Positions 35,233 through 42,818 of a stretch of DNA of 64,000 nt are shown here, one piece after another. This DNA comes from Cellulomonas gilvus ATCC 13127. GTDB lineage: Bacteria; Actinomycetota; Actinomycetes; Actinomycetales; Cellulomonadaceae. Within the stretch, counting starts at the first letter, position 1. The number at the start of each line of letters is the position of its first letter. Made by a program: the position numbers and the translations under genes. Location: the NCBI RefSeq assembly GCF_000218545.1, contig NC_015671.1, forward strand, positions 3,286,001 through 3,350,000, in the 5' to 3' direction. Below the pieces are notes generated by a model. That model did not search any database, was not told the origin of the DNA, and saw only the letters and a program-made list of their open reading frames with translations.

Positions 35233-35592
35233 TCAGGACGTCAGCGCGAGCCCGGCCCAGGCCGCCGCCAGGCTGGTCAGCAGCATCACGGTCGCGTGCA
35301 GCACCGCGGCGCGCGGCCGGCCCGCGCGCAGCAGCCGTGCGGCCTCGACGCTCGCGGTGCTGAACGTCGAGTAGCCGCCCAGGAACCCCACGCCCAGCAC
35401 GGCCTTCGCCCCCGAGCCGCCGTGCACGGCGACCCATCCGGTCACCATGCCCAGGAGCAGGCACGCGGTCACGTTCACGACGACCGTGCCCGCGGGCACG
35501 GACAGGCGCTGGTGCCGGGCCACGAACGCATCCACCTCGAAGCGCGCGACCGCGCCGAGTCCGCCGGCGAGTGCGGCGAGCAGCACGATCAC
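35233..35592 (-). CDS. crcB: CrcB/Fluc fluoride channel subunit 1
   Basis: This 119-residue protein has four membrane helices and the CrcB signature GFLGGYSTFSTAS near residues 71-83, with the Phe-box and the break in the third helix. Fluc channels are dual-topology dimers that expel fluoride. Gram-positive genomes often carry two coupled genes that form a heterodimer, and that is the case here. It starts on GTG at 35592, overlapping the stop of the second crcB gene (GTGA). Confidence 0.92.
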   Translation of the reverse strand: MIVLLAALAGGLGAVARFEVDAFVARHQRLSVPAGTVVVNVTACLLLGMVTGWVAVHGGSGAKAVLGVGFLGGYSTFSTASVEAARLLRAGRPRAAVLHATVMLLTSLAAAWAGLALTS

Positions 35593-36023
35593 GCGACCAC
35601 CCCACGCGCGCGGCGCGCGAGCGTCATCCCCGCGCCGGCTGCCAGGACACCCAGCACCACGCTCGCCACGGGGTAGGCGAACGCGCGCGCGAGCTCACCG
35701 TCGGACGCGAGGCGCTCGACCTCCAGGACGAAGGTCGAGTACGTGGTGAACCCGCCCAGCACGCCCGTGCCGCAGGCGAGCCGGACCGCGCGCCGCCGCC
35801 CCACGTCGGGACCACCGCGCGCGAGCCGCTCGAGCAGCGCACCCAGCACGAACGACCCGACCACGTTGATGACGAACGTCGCCCAGGGCCAGCCCGTGGG
35901 GCGCGCCCACGTCTCCTCGATCACCCAGCGCAGGGCGGTGCCGAGCGCGCCACCGGCGAAGACCAGGCCGACGAGCCGCACGTGCGCGCGTCGCGCGGCC
36001 CACGCACGGGCGGCATCGGTCAC
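35589..36023 (-). CDS. crcB: CrcB/Fluc fluoride channel subunit 2
   Basis: This 144-residue protein has four hydrophobic helices and the motif TGVLGGFTTYSTFVLE, the counterpart of the motif in its partner. A short N-terminal extension (DAARAWAARRAHVR) is soluble and positively charged, which may set topology opposite to the partner. GTG 36023 is used because the upstream frame is noise. It follows the universal stress gene with seven bases between, and overlaps the next crcB by GTGA. Fluoride efflux is the known role of the family. Confidence 0.9.
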   Translation of the reverse strand: MTDAARAWAARRAHVRLVGLVFAGGALGTALRWVIEETWARPTGWPWATFVINVVGSFVLGALLERLARGGPDVGRRRAVRLACGTGVLGGFTTYSTFVLEVERLASDGELARAFAYPVASVVLGVLAAGAGMTLARRARGVVA

Positions 36024-36030
36024 GGGTCGG

Positions 36031-36576
36031 TCACCGGCCCCACGGCGACCGGGTCTGCGACCAGTCCACGACGTCGAGCGGGACCGTGAGCACGGGGCGG
36101 TGCTGGTGGTGGGCCAGGTGCACGGCGACCGATCCCTCGAGCAGCTCGCGCATGCGCGCCGCGGTACCGGGTGCGCGCGTGCCGACCACGATCGCGGCGG
36201 CGTCCACGGCGCGTGCCAGGTGCGTGAGCGCGCGATCCGGCCGGCCCGCGAGGTAGTGCAGCGACCACGGCACGTGCGTGGGCGCGAGCACACCCTCGGC
36301 CCAGGCCCGCAGGGCGGCCTCGGTGGCGCGCCAGTCCTCGTCGGCACCGTCGGGGTCGAGCGACGCGTGCCGCACCGAGCCGTCGGGCTGCTCGTCGACG
36401 ACGTAGCGTGCGGTGTCGACGAACGCGAGGTGCAGCGCCCCCCGCGTCGCGGCGGCCCACCGCGCGGCCGTGAGCGCGACGAGCGCGGGCTGACCGGGGA
36501 CCACGCCCACGACGAGCGGACGAGCCGCGGGGTCGACGATCCGCTCGACCGCGGGCTGCGGGACGCGACGGCTCAC
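36031..36576 (-). CDS. UspA-family universal stress protein
   Basis: This 181-residue protein has an alpha/beta nucleotide-binding fold of the universal stress family: PLVVGVVPGQPALVALTAARWA as the first strand and helix, LHLAFVDTARYVVDE as the second strand, and IVVGTRAPGTAARMRELLEGSVAVHLAHHQHRPVLTVP, read in parts, as the C-terminal Gly-rich turn and strand. The G-x(9)-G-[ST] ATP-loop is only partly kept, so ATP binding is uncertain. GTG 36576 is preceded by GGGAGGG. It is coupled to the TusA-like gene by a GTGA overlap and precedes the fluoride channel genes. Confidence 0.87.
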   Translation of the reverse strand: MSRRVPQPAVERIVDPAARPLVVGVVPGQPALVALTAARWAAATRGALHLAFVDTARYVVDEQPDGSVRHASLDPDGADEDWRATEAALRAWAEGVLAPTHVPWSLHYLAGRPDRALTHLARAVDAAAIVVGTRAPGTAARMRELLEGSVAVHLAHHQHRPVLTVPLDVVDWSQTRSPWGR

Positions 36577-36872
36577 GAGACCCTCCCGTGCTCGGTGGCG
36601 GGACGCCGCCAGGGGTTGGTGGGATCGGTGGGTGCCGGGCTCGCGGTCACGCGCACCGCGTACGTCGGCACGTCGGTGCCCGCGACGGTGCCGAGGTAGT
36701 CGTGCCCGGTCATGCGGCACCACACGGGCAGGTCGATCGGCGCGACGGGGTCGGACGTGGACAGGTGCACGACCGTCCCCTCGTCGAGCTCGGCGACGCG
36801 GGCGCGCAGCAGCACCAGCAGGCGCGCGCAGCCCAGATCACCCCCCTCGATGACGACGACCTCATGTGGCAC
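36573..36872 (-). CDS. TusA-like protein lacking the CPxP motif
   Basis: This protein of about 99 residues has the two-layer TusA/SirA fold pattern: HEVVVIEGGDLGCARLLVLL, then ELDEGTVVHLSTSDPVAPIDLPVWCRMTGHDYLGT. The cysteine in DLGCARL stands where TusA carries CPxP, but the two prolines are absent; a second cysteine lies in PVWCRMTGH. It may therefore not act as a classic sulfur carrier. The start is uncertain between GTG 36872, 36875 and 36911; no clear ribosome binding site is seen. It is first in a coupled operon with the stress protein and two fluoride channels. Confidence 0.75.
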   Translation of the reverse strand: MPHEVVVIEGGDLGCARLLVLLRARVAELDEGTVVHLSTSDPVAPIDLPVWCRMTGHDYLGTVAGTDVPTYAVRVTASPAPTDPTNPWRRPATEHGRVS

Positions 36873-36932
36873 CACCCGCTGATCGTCCCACCCGGCGCTG
36901 CTCGGTCGCACAGGACCCGCGAGACGGGCGGC

Positions 36933-37772
36933 TCAGCCGTGCGGCGTGAGCCCGAGCATCGCGGCGCTCGCGTCCCACAGCGCGGCGGCGAGCGCGGGGT
37001 CGGCGGCCTCGGGCGGGCCGGGCACGCGCACGTCCCGCTCGTAGTACGCGCCCGGCTCCCAGTCGCGGCCGGGCGTGCCGCACGCGAGCCGGACCAGACG
37101 CTCACCGCCGCGGACGGGGGCCTCGAGCACCAGGCGGGACAGCGGCGTGCGGTAGACGTACCGGAACCAGCTGGTCGATCCCGCGGCGAACGACGTGGCG
37201 ATCATGCCGGGGTGGAACGCGACCGCGGCGAGGCCGTCGGGTCCGCCGTGGCGACGTTGCAGCTCCGCGGTGAACAGGATGTTCGCGAGCTTCGCGTCCC
37301 CGTACGCCGCATTCGGCGTGTAGCGGCGCTCGTTCTGCAGGTCGTCGAGGTCGAGGTGCCCGAAGCGCCGCGCGGCGACGGACGACGTCTGCACCACCAC
37401 GGCGCGGCTCTCGAGCAGGCGGGGCAGCAGCAGGTGCGTGAGCAGGAACGGCGCGAGGTGGTTGACCTGGAACGTGGCCTCGAACCCGTCGGCCGTGACG
37501 TGGCGCGCGCCCATGATCCCGCCCGCGTTGTTGGCCAGCACGTCGATGCGCGGGTACGCGTCGCGGAGCTCGTCGGCCAGGCGCCGCACCTGGGCCAGCT
37601 CGGCGAAGTCCGCCACGTGCGCGGGCGCCCCGAGCTCGTCCGCGAGCGCGCGCGTCTTGGCGGGTGACCGGCCGACGAGCACGACGCGCTCACCGGCCGC
37701 GGCGAGCAGTCGTGCAGCGGCGGCACCCACGCCGTCGCTCGCTCCGGTCAGGACGACGGTGCGTGCGGTCAC
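36933..37772 (-). CDS. Short-chain dehydrogenase/reductase (retinol-dehydrogenase-like)
   Basis: This 279-residue SDR has the cofactor motif LTGASDGVGAAAARLL (TGxxxGxG) at the N-terminus, NNAG in VLANNAGGI, and the catalytic Ser in VVVQTSSVAARR with Tyr-x-x-x-Lys in AAYGDAKLAN. The segment order resembles the retinol-dehydrogenase/WW-oxidoreductase-like group that uses NADP. The substrate is unknown. GTG 37772 is preceded by GGTGGGG and leaves only 49 bases to the divergent luciferase-like gene. Confidence 0.9.
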   Translation of the reverse strand: MTARTVVLTGASDGVGAAAARLLAAAGERVVLVGRSPAKTRALADELGAPAHVADFAELAQVRRLADELRDAYPRIDVLANNAGGIMGARHVTADGFEATFQVNHLAPFLLTHLLLPRLLESRAVVVQTSSVAARRFGHLDLDDLQNERRYTPNAAYGDAKLANILFTAELQRRHGGPDGLAAVAFHPGMIATSFAAGSTSWFRYVYRTPLSRLVLEAPVRGGERLVRLACGTPGRDWEPGAYYERDVRVPGPPEAADPALAAALWDASAAMLGLTPHG

Positions 37773-37821
37773 GGCCCCACCCTGCCACCTGACCTGCGGC
37801 GGCGTGCACCACACTGGAGCC

Positions 37822-38775
37822 ATGGCCTCTCCCGCGATCGGTGTCCTGCTCCCCCGCGACCTGCCGGCCGGCGAGGTCCTGGACTTCGCGCGGCGCGCCG
37901 ACGCGCTGGGGTTCGACGAGCTGTGGGTGGTCGAGGACCTCGGGTTCCGGGGCGGCGTCGCGCAGGCGGCGGCGGCGCTCGCGGCGACCACGCGCATCCA
38001 CGTCGCGGTCGGCATCCTGCCCGCGGCCGCGCGCAACGCCGCGTTCGCGGCGATGGAGGTCGCGACGCTCGCGCAGCTGTTCCCGGGCCGGCTGACGATC
38101 GGCGTGGGCCACGGCATGCCGGACTGGATGCGCGCAGCGGGCGCCTGGCCCGACCGGCCCCTGGGGCTGCTGGGGGCGCACGTGCGCGCGCTGCAGGACC
38201 TCCTGCGGGGCCGGCACGTGACGCTCGACGAGGCGGGTGTGCGGCTCGACGTCGCGCTGGACGCGTCGGCCGTGCCGGAGGTCGTCCCCGACGTGCTGCT
38301 GGGCGTGCGCGGCCCGCGCTCGCTCGCGCTGTCCGGGCAGGTGGCTCAGGGCACGGTGCTGGCCGAACCCACCACGCCCGAGTACGTCACGGCCGCGCTC
38401 GCGCACGTCGCGGCCCCCGGTCCGCACCGGATCGCGGGGTACAACGTGACGGCGGTGCACGACGACGAGGCCACCGCGCTGGCCGCGGCCCGTCCGGCAC
38501 TCGCGTGGATCGGCGACCCGGACTGGGCGCCGCACCTGGCGCCGCTGCCGTTCGCCGACGAGATCGTGGCGCTGCGGGCCGCGAGCGCCACGCGCGAGGA
38601 GTTCGCGCAGGCGCTGCCCGACGCCTGGGTGGCGCAGCTCGCGCTCGCGGGCACGCCGGAGCAGGTGCGGGCGCGTCTCGGGGCGCTCGCGGACGCGGGT
38701 CTCACGAGCGCCGTGCTGCTGCCGGCCTCGGGTGACCCGGCCGAGGGCCTGGAGTCGTTCGCGCGGCTGCTGTGA
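37822..38775 (+). CDS. Luciferase-like (LLM) flavin-dependent oxidoreductase
   Basis: This 317-residue protein has the TIM-barrel layout of luciferase-like F420- or FMN-dependent oxidoreductases: ARRADALGFDELWVVEDL, TTRIHVAVGILP, MEVATLAQLFPGRLTIGVGHG and a C-terminal EQVRARLGALADAGLTSAVLLP. Actinobacterial members often use coenzyme F420, but the flavin cannot be decided here. It is divergent from an SDR gene with a short shared promoter region; both could serve the same redox pathway, which is inference only. Confidence 0.88.
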   Translation: MASPAIGVLLPRDLPAGEVLDFARRADALGFDELWVVEDLGFRGGVAQAAAALAATTRIHVAVGILPAAARNAAFAAMEVATLAQLFPGRLTIGVGHGMPDWMRAAGAWPDRPLGLLGAHVRALQDLLRGRHVTLDEAGVRLDVALDASAVPEVVPDVLLGVRGPRSLALSGQVAQGTVLAEPTTPEYVTAALAHVAAPGPHRIAGYNVTAVHDDEATALAAARPALAWIGDPDWAPHLAPLPFADEIVALRAASATREEFAQALPDAWVAQLALAGTPEQVRARLGALADAGLTSAVLLPASGDPAEGLESFARLL

Positions 38776-38805
38776 CGCGCGGGCTTCCCGGCACGCATCT
38801 CGCGG

Positions 38806-38811
38806 GCTAAC
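38806..38811 (+). promoter_or_regulatory. -10-like TAACAT before a probable leaderless GTG
   Basis: TAACAT ends eight bases before the GTG start of the metal sensor gene, the spacing expected when transcription begins at the start codon. No ribosome binding site is visible. No convincing -35 is seen. Confidence 0.45.
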
Positions 38812-38819
38812 ATCGCCGA

Positions 38820-39248
38820 GTGACGATGGAATCGACTCAGGACGATGAGTTGGGCGTGGCCGCGGCCGCCACTCTGTACCGCGCCCTGGGCGACCCCACG
38901 CGCCGGCTGATCGTGCAGCACCTGTTCAACGGCCCGCACCGCGTGCGGGACCTCACCGACCACCTGGGCCTGGCGCAGAGCACGGTCTCCGCGCACGTCG
39001 CATGCCTGCGCGAGTGCGGCCTGGTGGACGCCGAGCCGCAGGGCCGCGCCACGCGGTACTCGCTGTCCGAGCCCGAGCGTCTGACCGAGCTGCTGCGGGC
39101 CACCGAGGGGCTGCTCGCTGCGACGGGCGCGGCGGTCACGCTGTGCCGCCACCTGCGCGCCGACGACGCCGGGTCCACCGCGGCCCACGCGTCCGGCGAG
39201 GCCGTCGAGTCCGTCGGGGCCACGACGGCCGCGGAGGCCGCACGATGA
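38820..39248 (+). CDS. ArsR/SmtB-family metal sensor, CmtR-like
   Basis: This 142-residue winged-helix repressor has ALGDPTRRLIVQHL, then RDLTDHLGLAQSTVSAHVACLRECGLV as the recognition region. Cys62 and Cys66 lie in the HVACLREC helix, and Cys109 follows in VTLCRHL. Mycobacterium tuberculosis CmtR senses Cd(II) and Pb(II) through Cys57, Cys61 and Cys102, which have the same first spacing, so this is probably a CmtR-type sensor. The last 25 residues are Ala/Thr-rich and probably disordered. Its stop overlaps the CDF exporter start (ATGA). The start could also be ATG 38826. Confidence 0.88.
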   Translation: MTMESTQDDELGVAAAATLYRALGDPTRRLIVQHLFNGPHRVRDLTDHLGLAQSTVSAHVACLRECGLVDAEPQGRATRYSLSEPERLTELLRATEGLLAATGAAVTLCRHLRADDAGSTAAHASGEAVESVGATTAAEAAR

Positions 39249-40171
39249 GCCACGACCACGGCCACGCGCACGGACACGGTCACGGTCACGACGACCGCCG
39301 GCGCCTCGCGATCGCGTTCGGGATCACCGCGACGATCCTGGTGGCCCAGGCGCTCGGCGCGCTGCTCACGGGCTCGCTCGCGCTGCTCGTGGACACCGCG
39401 CACATGCTCACGGACGCCGCGGGGCTGCTCATCGCGCTCGTGGCGGCGACGCTCGCCGCACGCCCACCGACGCCGCGGCGCACGTGGGGCTTCCGGCGCG
39501 CGGAGGTGCTGGCCGCGCTCGCGCAGTCGGCCGTGCTGCTCGCGGTCGGGGTCTACGTGCTGGTGGAGGGTGTCCGACGGCTCGTCGAGCCCCCCGCCAT
39601 CGCGCCCCGTGAGCTCGTCGTGTTCGGCGTCGTCGGCCTCGTCGGGAACGTCGTGGCGCTGCTGGTGCTCGCGCGCGGGCGCTCGTCGAGCCTCAACCTG
39701 CGCGCCGCGTTCCTCGAGGTGGTCAACGACGCGCTCGGCTCGGTGGGCGTGATCGTCGCGGCCGTGGTCATCGCGACCACGGGCTGGCTGCAGGCCGATG
39801 CGGTGGCGGGCCTGCTGATCGGCGCGCTGATCCTGCCGCGCGCGCTGACGATCCTGCGCGAGGCCACCGCGGTGCTGCTCGAGACCACACCGCCGGGCCT
39901 CGACCTCGCGGACGTGCGCCGCCACCTGCTCGAGGTCGAGCACGTGAGTGACGTGCACGACCTGCACGCGTCGCTCATCGCCACGGGCCTGCCCGTGCTG
40001 TCCGCGCACGTCGTGGTGGACGCACGCTGCTTCAGCACGGGCCACGTGCCGCACATCCTGGACACGCTGCAGGAGTGCGTCGCGACGCACTTCGACGTCG
40101 CGGTCGAGCACTCCACGTTCCAGATCGAGCCCGCGGCGCACGCCGCGCACGAGGCGCCCGGCCACCCCTGA
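39245..40171 (+). CDS. Cation diffusion facilitator (CzcD/ZitB-like metal exporter)
   Basis: This 308-residue CDF protein starts with a His-rich segment (HDHGHAHGHGHGHDD), followed by six membrane helices and a C-terminal ferredoxin-like domain. In the transport site, helix 2 keeps DTAHMLTD (HxxxD), while helix 5 reads LEVVNDALGSVGV, where the usual His of LHVxxD is Glu. That replacement could alter metal choice. Coupled to a CmtR-like sensor by ATGA, it probably exports Zn, Cd or related ions against a proton gradient. A hairpin follows, shared with the convergent narK. Confidence 0.9.
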   Translation: MSHDHGHAHGHGHGHDDRRRLAIAFGITATILVAQALGALLTGSLALLVDTAHMLTDAAGLLIALVAATLAARPPTPRRTWGFRRAEVLAALAQSAVLLAVGVYVLVEGVRRLVEPPAIAPRELVVFGVVGLVGNVVALLVLARGRSSSLNLRAAFLEVVNDALGSVGVIVAAVVIATTGWLQADAVAGLLIGALILPRALTILREATAVLLETTPPGLDLADVRRHLLEVEHVSDVHDLHASLIATGLPVLSAHVVVDARCFSTGHVPHILDTLQECVATHFDVAVEHSTFQIEPAAHAAHEAPGHP

Positions 40172-40174
40172 CCG

Positions 40175-40193
40175 GCGTCAGGGTGCCTGACGC
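40175..40193. terminator. Bidirectional hairpin overlapping the narK stop codon
   Basis: GCGTCAGG (40175-40182) and CCTGACGC (40186-40193) are exact reverse complements around GTG. The hairpin lies between the convergent CDF gene and narK, and its left arm contains the narK stop codon. A three-base loop is short. Confidence 0.6.
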
Positions 40194-41395
40194 GCCTCAC
40201 GGGGCAGGCGCCACAGCGTGAACGCGAACGCGACCAGCGCGGTCGCCACCAGGAGCGTGAGCCCGACGGTGTACGACTGCGCCTCCGCGTCGTACGTCGC
40301 ACCCATGACGAGCGGCGGGAAGTAGCCGCCCAGCCCGCCCGCGGCACCCACCACGCCGGTCACGGCACCCACGCGGTCCGCCGGCACCCGCCGCGCGACC
40401 CACGCGAACACGCCACCCGAGCCGAGGCCCAGGAAGAACGCCATCGAGATCGAGACCAGGCCAGCCGGCACCTCGGGCGCCGGCTGGAGCGCCATGAGCA
40501 CGGCCGAGACGGCGGCGCCCCCGAGCGAGATCAGCACGATGGTCTTGGGGTGCACGCGGTCGGACAGGATGCCGCCGAGCGGGCGGGCCACCACGGCCGC
40601 GATCGCGAAGCCCGCGGTGCGCGTCCCGGCTCCGGCGAGGTCGAAGTCGTACACGTCCTTGAGGTACGTCGGCAGGTACGTCGAGAACGCGACGAAACCG
40701 CCGAACGCGACCGCGTACAGGAAGGACATCTGCCAGGTCACCGCGAGACGGGACGCCGCGCGCAGCTTCGGCAGCACCGACTCGGGGTTGGGCCGCCACG
40801 CGGGGGCGTCACGCGCCAGGAGCAGCACCGCGACACCCGTGACCGCGAGCGCGGCGGCGACCGTCAGGTGCGCGGGCACGTACCCGAACCAGCCGACGAA
40901 GCGCGGGGTGAAGAACGACGAGAGCGCGGTGCCGCCCATGCCGATGCCGAACACCCCGGTCGCGAAGCCGCGGCGCGCGGGCTCGTACCAGGCGTTGACG
41001 AACGGGATGCCCGCGGCGAACGACGTGCCGGCGACGCCGAGCAGGAACGCGAACGCGAGCAGCAGCGCGTAGGACCCCGCACTGCCCGCCCACATCACCA
41101 GAAGCACGGGCACCACGGACAGGAAGCACAGCGTGGACAGCATCCGCCGGCCGCCCAGGCGGTCGGTCAGCGCACCCACCGGGATCCGGCCGAGCGCGCC
41201 GACGAGCACGGGCGTCGCGATCAGCAGCGCCTTCTGGCTCGCGGACAGGCCCATGTCCTCGGCGTAGCGGACGGCCAGCGGCCCGATGAGGTTCCAGGCC
41301 CAGAACGTGATGGCGAAGACCCACGCCGCGAGGGCGAGGTTGAGGGCACGCGGCGTGGTGCCCCGCGTGACCGGTGCGCTCGTCGTCGAGCTCAT
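40178..41395 (-). CDS. narK: Nitrate/nitrite MFS transporter
   Basis: This 405-residue transporter has twelve membrane helices and the nitrate-porter features: WAWNLIGPLAVRYAEDMGLSASQ in the first loop, IPVGALTDRLGGRRML, and Gly-rich stretches in helix 5 (GIGMGGTALSSFF) and helix 11 (GVVGAAGGLGGYFPP) that form the nitrate signature. It exchanges nitrate with nitrite or protons. It is the last gene of the nar operon, 26 bases after narI. Confidence 0.92.
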   Translation of the reverse strand: MSSTTSAPVTRGTTPRALNLALAAWVFAITFWAWNLIGPLAVRYAEDMGLSASQKALLIATPVLVGALGRIPVGALTDRLGGRRMLSTLCFLSVVPVLLVMWAGSAGSYALLLAFAFLLGVAGTSFAAGIPFVNAWYEPARRGFATGVFGIGMGGTALSSFFTPRFVGWFGYVPAHLTVAAALAVTGVAVLLLARDAPAWRPNPESVLPKLRAASRLAVTWQMSFLYAVAFGGFVAFSTYLPTYLKDVYDFDLAGAGTRTAGFAIAAVVARPLGGILSDRVHPKTIVLISLGGAAVSAVLMALQPAPEVPAGLVSISMAFFLGLGSGGVFAWVARRVPADRVGAVTGVVGAAGGLGGYFPPLVMGATYDAEAQSYTVGLTLLVATALVAFAFTLWRLPREARQAP

Positions 41396-41421
41396 GTGCT
41401 GCCTCTCGGTGATGATCGCGC

Positions 41422-42168
41422 TCAGCGGTCCCGGTCCCGGGTCCCGACCGGGTCCCAGCCCCGCTTCGGTGCGCTCGCACCGGGGATGGGCCGGCGGTCG
41501 CGGCTGCGGTAGACGATGTACGGACGGAACAGGTAGTGCACCGGCGCCGTGAAGGCGTGCACGAGCCGGCTGAACGGGAACAGCAGGAACAGGCCCAGGC
41601 CCAGCAGGACGTGCAGGTGGAACTGCAGCGGCGCGGCGGCCATGGCGTCGACGTCCGGGCGCAGCACGAACAGCGAGCGGAACCACGGCGAGACCGACTC
41701 GCGGTAGTTGTGCGCGTCTTGACCGTCGGAGAACGCGATCACCGTGGTGGCCAGCCCGAGCACGATCGTCGTGGTGAGCACCAGGTACATGAGCTTGTCG
41801 TTCTTCGTCGTCGCCATGAACACCGGACCGGTGCGCCGTCGCCGCAGGATGAGGATGGCGATGCCCGCGAGCGTGCAGATGCCCGCGATCGTCCCCAGGC
41901 CGAGCGCGCCCGCGTGGTACATCGACTCGGTCACGCCCACCGACGCGGTCCACTCCTCCGGGATGAGCAGGCCGACCACGTGCCCGCCGATCACGAACAC
42001 GAGGCCGAAGTGGAACAGCGGCGAGCCGATGCGCAGCAGGCGCGACTCGTACAGCTGCGACGAGCGTGTGGTCCAGCCGAACTGGTCGTACCGGTACCGC
42101 CACACGAGCCCGCCGACGAACGTCACGACGACGAGGTACGGCAGCACCCCCCACAGGACGACGTCCAT
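41422..42168 (-). CDS. narI: Respiratory nitrate reductase gamma subunit (cytochrome b)
   Basis: This 248-residue membrane protein has five helices. The first paired heme ligands are His53 and His63 in SPLFHFGLVFVIGGHVVGL, and later histidines lie in LQFHLHVLLGLGLF and FSRLVHAF. NarI passes electrons from quinol through two b hemes to NarH. Its ATG shares one base with the narJ stop (TGATG), so translation is coupled. Confidence 0.95.
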   Translation of the reverse strand: MDVVLWGVLPYLVVVTFVGGLVWRYRYDQFGWTTRSSQLYESRLLRIGSPLFHFGLVFVIGGHVVGLLIPEEWTASVGVTESMYHAGALGLGTIAGICTLAGIAILILRRRRTGPVFMATTKNDKLMYLVLTTTIVLGLATTVIAFSDGQDAHNYRESVSPWFRSLFVLRPDVDAMAAAPLQFHLHVLLGLGLFLLFPFSRLVHAFTAPVHYLFRPYIVYRSRDRRPIPGASAPKRGWDPVGTRDRDR

Positions 42169-42818
42169 CAACCTCTCCCGTTCCCGTACCCGGCGAGCGG
42201 CAGCAGCCGGGGGTCGGCCGAGTCCAGTCCCACCGACTCGGTGGGCGGCCCGGCGGCGGCCATGCGGTGCACCGCGGCGCGGTCGGCGGGCGACTCGCCC
42301 GGCAGCGTCGAGCACACGGCCTCGAGCACGCCCGCGTACGGCGTGCCCGCGTCGATCAGTGCGAACCGCGTGAGCTCGAGGCTCGCGCGGTACTCCTGCA
42401 GCAGCGCGGTCCCGTCCTGCGGGTCGGCGACCGCGGCGTACTCGAGCACCAGCGGCAGGTGGTCGGGCAGCTCACCGCGGGTGTCCACCAGGAACCCGCT
42501 CGCGCGGTACCGCTCCTTGAAGCCCGCGAGCACCTCGCCGCGGCGGCGCGTGTCGCCGTCGGTCCAGTAGGACAGGTACAGCGCCTGCTTGCGGGACAGG
42601 TCGAAGATCCGCACGTAGTCGGTCCGCAGCACGTCGGCCGGCGTCGCCACGGCGTGGTCCAGGAACCCGCGCAGCCCGTCGCGCGCACGTCCGCGCGGCA
42701 GCTCCTCGGTGGCCGCCGTCAGGAGCGGGAGCCGCTCGACGAACGCGTCGTCGGGGTAGCCCAGGCACCACGACGCGATCTGGTGGACCAGACGCGTCAT
42801 GTCCGTGCGGCGCCTCAC
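42168..42818 (-). CDS. narJ: Nitrate reductase assembly chaperone
   Basis: This 216-residue all-helical protein matches the TorD/NarJ chaperone group: IASWCLGYPDDAFVERLP at the N-terminus, LRTDYVRIFDLSRKQALYLSYWTDGDTRRRGEVL in the centre (read in parts) and DHLPLVLEYAA. NarJ loads the molybdenum cofactor into NarG and holds the NarGH complex before membrane docking. GTG 42818 overlaps the narH stop (GTGA); an internal ATG six codons later is an alternative start. Confidence 0.93.
   Translation of the reverse strand: MRRRTDMTRLVHQIASWCLGYPDDAFVERLPLLTAATEELPRGRARDGLRGFLDHAVATPADVLRTDYVRIFDLSRKQALYLSYWTDGDTRRRGEVLAGFKERYRASGFLVDTRGELPDHLPLVLEYAAVADPQDGTALLQEYRASLELTRFALIDAGTPYAGVLEAVCSTLPGESPADRAAVHRMAAAGPPTESVGLDSADPRLLPLAGYGNGRG

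Noticed and set aside
36873-36932. A fluoride riboswitch before the crcB operon
   Set aside because: The 60 bases before the TusA-like gene lack the conserved pseudoknot core expected of crcB riboswitches, and little space exists between the SDR gene and the operon.
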